Shown here in pieces: positions 61,415 to 64,000 of a DNA stretch of 64,000 bases (position 1 is its first letter; each line of letters starts with the position of its first letter). The translations under genes and the position numbers were made by a program. The notes beneath the pieces were generated by a model. It was not told where the DNA came from and ran no database searches. It worked only from the letters and a program-made list of their open reading frames with translations. The stretch spans positions 186,001-250,000 of the forward strand of contig JAZIHH010000005.1 of the NCBI GenBank assembly GCA_036678685.1. The letters are read 5' to 3'. The DNA is from JAZIHH01 sp036678685 (lineage in GTDB: Bacteria; Bacillota; UBA4882; UBA10575).

Positions 61415-62122
61415 TTGAAAATTGGCATTGTGGGCGCCGGCGGCCACGGCCGGGTGGTTCTTGATCTGATTCTGGAAAACACCGGTATGGAGGCGGCAGG
61501 CTTTTTTGACCAAAGGACCGGCGGGGAAGGACCTTACGGCTGGCCAATCCTGGGCGATGAAAGCAGCCTGGTGGAGAATTGGCCCGTTTTTCAGCTGGAC
61601 GGGGTGATCGTGGCCATCGGCGACAACCGGGCCAGACGAAGGATCTTTGAAAAACTCCTGGCCGCGGGGATCCCCCTTGTTTCTCTTATTTACCACCGGG
61701 CGCAGGTCAGCCGGTTTGCCCGGATTGGCGCAGGAACGGTCATCTGTGCCGGCGCCGTGGTCGGACCGGGTGCTGTGATCGGTGACAATTGCATCATTAA
61801 TACCGGCGCTTCCGTTGATCATGATTGCCGGGTGCAAGACCATGCCCACCTTTGTCCCGGGGCGGTCCTGGCCGGAACAGTGACGGTGGGGGAAGAAGCC
61901 ATGTTGGGCACCGGGACCGTGGTTATTCCGGGAATAACCATTGGGAAGAGGACAATAACCGGAGCCGGCAGCGTGATTATACGGGATCTTCCGGATAACC
62001 TTGTAGTCGCCGGAGTGCCGGCCCGTTTAATCCGCCGGTTGGAGGAGGAAGAAGATGACCTGGGACAAGAGATCAACAACCGGTCCGGACAGGGAAAAAA
62101 GACTGATGACAGGTTCAGATAG
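61415..62122 (+). CDS. neuD: NeuD family sugar O-acyltransferase
   Basis: The 235-residue product has an N-terminal Rossmann-like PglD_N domain (KIGIVGAGGHGRVVLDLI) and a C-terminal left-handed beta-helix of hexapeptide repeats (for example IGAGTVICAGAVVGPGAVIG, VTVGEEAMLGTGTVVIPG). This is typical of O-acetyltransferases in sialic or legionaminic acid pathways. TTG 61415 is preferred over GTG 61406 because AGAGGTG lies 6 bases upstream. The C-terminal 20 residues (after RLEEEEDD) extend beyond the family end and are encoded by the repeat region that overlaps neuB. Confidence 0.88.
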   Translation: MKIGIVGAGGHGRVVLDLILENTGMEAAGFFDQRTGGEGPYGWPILGDESSLVENWPVFQLDGVIVAIGDNRARRRIFEKLLAAGIPLVSLIYHRAQVSRFARIGAGTVICAGAVVGPGAVIGDNCIINTGASVDHDCRVQDHAHLCPGAVLAGTVTVGEEAMLGTGTVVIPGITIGKRTITGAGSVIIRDLPDNLVVAGVPARLIRRLEEEEDDLGQEINNRSGQGKKTDDRFR

Positions 62123-63281
62123 GGAAAGAAGAGCGGCGGCCGCCCATGATGGGGAGAGTAAACCGGCCGCCGGTCCGGATGGGGAAGGAAGACTGACCGG
62201 TCTGGGTTGGGCAAGAAGACCACCGGCCGGTCCGGATGAGGAAGAGGGAGTAATAATCATTGCCGAAGCCGGCGTGAACCATAACGGCAACTTGGCCATG
62301 GCGTTATCCTTAATTGAAAAGGCAAAACAAGCGGGCGCCGACGTTATTAAGTTCCAGGCCTACGTTCCCGGGGAACTGGTGGTGCCGGGGGACAGTCAAT
62401 ACCAGATGTTAAACAGCTTTGCCCTTGAAGAGAAGGATTTCCTCCTTTTGCAGGAAAAATGTGCGGAAGAAAAGATTCTTTTTTTGGCCTCTGTTTTTGA
62501 TGAAGTGAGCCTGGCCTTGCTGGTAAAACTCAATGTCGCCGCGATTAAAATCCCTTCCGGGGAGATCACCAACCTTCCGCTTATCAGAAAGGCTGCCGCC
62601 ACCGGCAGGCCATTGCTTGTTTCCGCCGGGATGTCCACTTTGGGAGATGTGGAAGCCGCGGTGCTGGCCGCGGAAGAAGAGGGAAACAAGAAAATCGCTT
62701 TGTTGCATTGTGTCTCCGAATACCCCGCCCCCTTGGAAAAAACAAACCTCCGTGCCATTAAAACCCTACGGGCGGCCTTTAAATACCCGGTGGGTTTCTC
62801 CGACCATACGGAGGGTTATGACGCAGCCCTGCTGGCCGTGGCTTTAGGCGCCAGGATCATCGAGAAGCATTTCACCCTGGATAAAAACCTGCCCGGTCCG
62901 GACCATAAGCTTTCTCTGGCCCCGGGGGAATTCCACGAGTTTGTCCGTAAGATCAGGAGCGCGGAAAAAGCGCTGGGGAACGGAAGAAAAACAATTACCG
63001 CCGGGGAAAAGGCGGTCCGGGAGAGGGCCGGGAAAAGCCTGGTCGCCCGGGTTGACATGGCGAAAGGTACGGTTTTCTCCGAAGAACTGTTCGCCTTGAA
63101 AAGGCCGGGCACCGGCATTCCCCCGCAATACCTTGCCCTGGTGAGCGGGGCGCGGGCCGCCCGCTTTATTCCCAAGGATTCCTTGTTGCAATGGGACGAC
63201 TTCATCATGGGGGAGAAGGAAAAGAATGAAGCGGCGAGTAACAGCCTTGACGGGATGCAGGGCCGACTATGGGATCTTTAG
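62055..63281 (+). CDS. neuB: N-acetylneuraminate synthase family enzyme with repeat-derived N-terminal extension
   Basis: The 408-residue enzyme condenses phosphoenolpyruvate with a sugar to form a nonulosonic acid. The NeuB barrel starts near residue 66 (IIIAEAGVNHNG), then GADVIKFQAY, KIPSGEITNLPL, LLHCVSEYPAP and a C-terminal SAF domain (GKSLVARVDMAKGTVF). The first 65 residues are an unusual Arg/Asp/Gly/Pro-rich extension from tandem repeats. ATG 62055 has a strong GGAGGAGG site 6 bases upstream, so the extension is likely translated; ATG 62106 is the only internal ATG before the barrel. It overlaps neuD by 68 bases and neuC by 56 bases. Confidence 0.85.
   Translation: MTWDKRSTTGPDREKRLMTGSDRERRAAAAHDGESKPAAGPDGEGRLTGLGWARRPPAGPDEEEGVIIIAEAGVNHNGNLAMALSLIEKAKQAGADVIKFQAYVPGELVVPGDSQYQMLNSFALEEKDFLLLQEKCAEEKILFLASVFDEVSLALLVKLNVAAIKIPSGEITNLPLIRKAAATGRPLLVSAGMSTLGDVEAAVLAAEEEGNKKIALLHCVSEYPAPLEKTNLRAIKTLRAAFKYPVGFSDHTEGYDAALLAVALGARIIEKHFTLDKNLPGPDHKLSLAPGEFHEFVRKIRSAEKALGNGRKTITAGEKAVRERAGKSLVARVDMAKGTVFSEELFALKRPGTGIPPQYLALVSGARAARFIPKDSLLQWDDFIMGEKEKNEAASNSLDGMQGRLWDL
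62078..62250 (+). repeat. Imperfect tandem repeats at the neuD/neuB overlap
   Basis: About six degenerate units of 24-33 bases with cores like CCGGTCCGGATGGGGAAGGA, GGTTCAGATAGGGAAAGAAG and GGTCCGGATGAGGAAGAGG run from the end of neuD through the neuB N-terminus. Encoded repeats read GPDREKRL, GSDRERR, GPDGEGRL and GPDEEEG. Confidence 0.65.
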
Positions 63282-64000
63282 GCCGGTCCTGCAAGAGATA
63301 AACCGGAGGGCTGATTTGGAACTGAACTTGATCGTCACCGGTATGCACTTGCTGCCGGAATACGGGGAGACCATCCGGGAAGTAGAGGCGGACGGTTTTC
63401 CCATCGCGGAGAAGATCGACAGCTTACTGAAGAGCGACTCGGGCGCAGCCATGGTTAAAGCCACCGCCCTTTGTCTTTTAGGTGTGGTTCAGGCTCTGGA
63501 GAGGATAAAACCCCAAATCCTTCTGGTCCTGGGGGACAGGGACGAAATGTTGGCCGGGGCGATCGCCGCCGCCCATATGAAGATTGCGGTGGCGCATATC
63601 CACGGCGGGGAACTCTCCGGTTCGATCGACGGTTCCATCCGCCATGCCATTTCCAAATTTGCCCATCTCCACTTTCCCGTTAGCCCCCAGGCCGCCCATT
63701 GCCTGACCGTTTCCGGGGAGGAAAAGTGGCGGATTTTTCTGGTGGGCGCCCCCGGTTTGGATGACGCCCGGACCGGTCTTGCGGTTACCCGGGAGGAACT
63801 CTCCAGAGAACTGGGGTTTTCCCTGCCGGAAGAGTTTGTCCTGGTGGTTTTTCACCCGGTCGTGGGGGAGGAAGCGGCCTCGGCGGAAAATTTTGCTGCC
63901 ATCCTCAACGCCCTTGCCGACTTGGGCCTGGCGAGCCTGGTTTTCTTGCCGAACGCCGACGCCGGCCGCAATCTCTTATTGAACATCTTAAAAGATTACC
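63226..64000 (+). CDS. neuC: UDP-N-acetylglucosamine 2-epimerase (hydrolysing), NeuC-like, 5' part
   Basis: The frame from ATG 63226 (GGGAGAAGG upstream) is open to the window end, giving about 258 residues. It begins KRRVTALTGCRADYGIFRPV and contains LLVLGDRDEMLAGAIAAA, HIHGGELSGSIDGSIRHAIS and FHPVVGEEAASAENFAAIL, the NeuC/WecB-like pattern. In the pathway this enzyme supplies the ManNAc-type sugar that NeuB condenses with phosphoenolpyruvate. It overlaps the neuB end by 56 bases in another frame. The C-terminus lies outside the window. Confidence 0.9.
   Translation, partial: MKRRVTALTGCRADYGIFRPVLQEINRRADLELNLIVTGMHLLPEYGETIREVEADGFPIAEKIDSLLKSDSGAAMVKATALCLLGVVQALERIKPQILLVLGDRDEMLAGAIAAAHMKIAVAHIHGGELSGSIDGSIRHAISKFAHLHFPVSPQAAHCLTVSGEEKWRIFLVGAPGLDDARTGLAVTREELSRELGFSLPEEFVLVVFHPVVGEEAASAENFAAILNALADLGLASLVFLPNADAGRNLLLNILKDY

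Noticed and set aside
60722..61849. 375-codon minus-strand frame
   Set aside because: Only the last 182 codons (from ATG 61270) match GNAT; the rest is the shadow of neuD on the other strand.
1..64000. CRISPR array, tRNA or rRNA genes
   Set aside because: No regularly spaced direct repeats, cloverleaf or rRNA-like sequence was recognised by reading; a covariance search was not possible.

Overview
The window looks like a chromosome segment of an anaerobic or thermophilic low-to-mid GC Bacillota (Clostridia/Limnochordia-like). The evidence is the conserved block yicC-mihF-remA-gmk-rpoZ-coaBC-priA-def-fmt-yugP, Gram-positive ribosome binding sites (AAGGAGG), frequent TTG/GTG starts, a SAM-I riboswitch, and insertion sequences typical of clostridia (ISLre2, IS110, IS21, IS1182, IS3, IS256). 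No rRNA, tRNA or CRISPR array was found, so placement below phylum is inference.

0-10.1 kb, housekeeping: an information-processing and cofactor operon on the plus strand, then a YugP-type membrane zinc protease and a branched-chain aminotransferase that ends at a perfect 50-bp palindrome. 10.2-14.2 kb, minus strand: a Myb/SANT-like coiled-coil protein, then a three-gene operon (COG1900, NIL-ferredoxin, UPF0280/COG2122) matching the anaerobic sulfide-to-homocysteine route. It is preceded by a complete S-box riboswitch in which terminator, antiterminator and anti-antiterminator can all be read.

14.2-25.5 kb, sugar uptake and decay: an ISLre2 element, a LacI-type regulator with operator-like palindromes, an IS110 element with long noncoding flanks, and a carbohydrate ABC transporter (binding protein and two permeases, the second with an in-frame TGA). 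Next come a BsuPI-domain protein, a secreted protein, and a mosaic of duplicated fragments of the permease and the BsuPI gene, including a 71-bp identical direct repeat.

25.5-50.5 kb, defence island: an IS21 element, a DUF6119/TIGR04141-like gene whose two ends run into insertion sequences, an IS3 element, then a BREX type 3-like operon (BrxF-like, BrxC/DUF6079, PglX methyltransferase, PglZ, BrxA-like). Its SNF2 helicase survives only as a C-terminal fragment fused behind brxA. Downstream are a two-gene AAA+ ATPase and cytoplasmic subtilisin-like protease module, a trypsin-like protease gene split by an IS1182 element with an AATT target duplication, and a DEAH helicase with an unrecognised N-terminal region. 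The AAA+/S8 pair and the helicase-less BREX locus are the best candidates for unusual biology.

50.8-64 kb: a membrane protein and winged-helix regulator pair with a palindromic operator inside its promoter, three secreted proteins of unknown function, an IS256 element, a chemoreceptor, a sodium:neurotransmitter-type symporter, a radical SAM enzyme, a GNAT acetyltransferase, and the start of a nonulosonic acid (sialic/legionaminic-type) cluster neuD-neuB-neuC. NeuB there carries a repeat-derived N-terminal extension.
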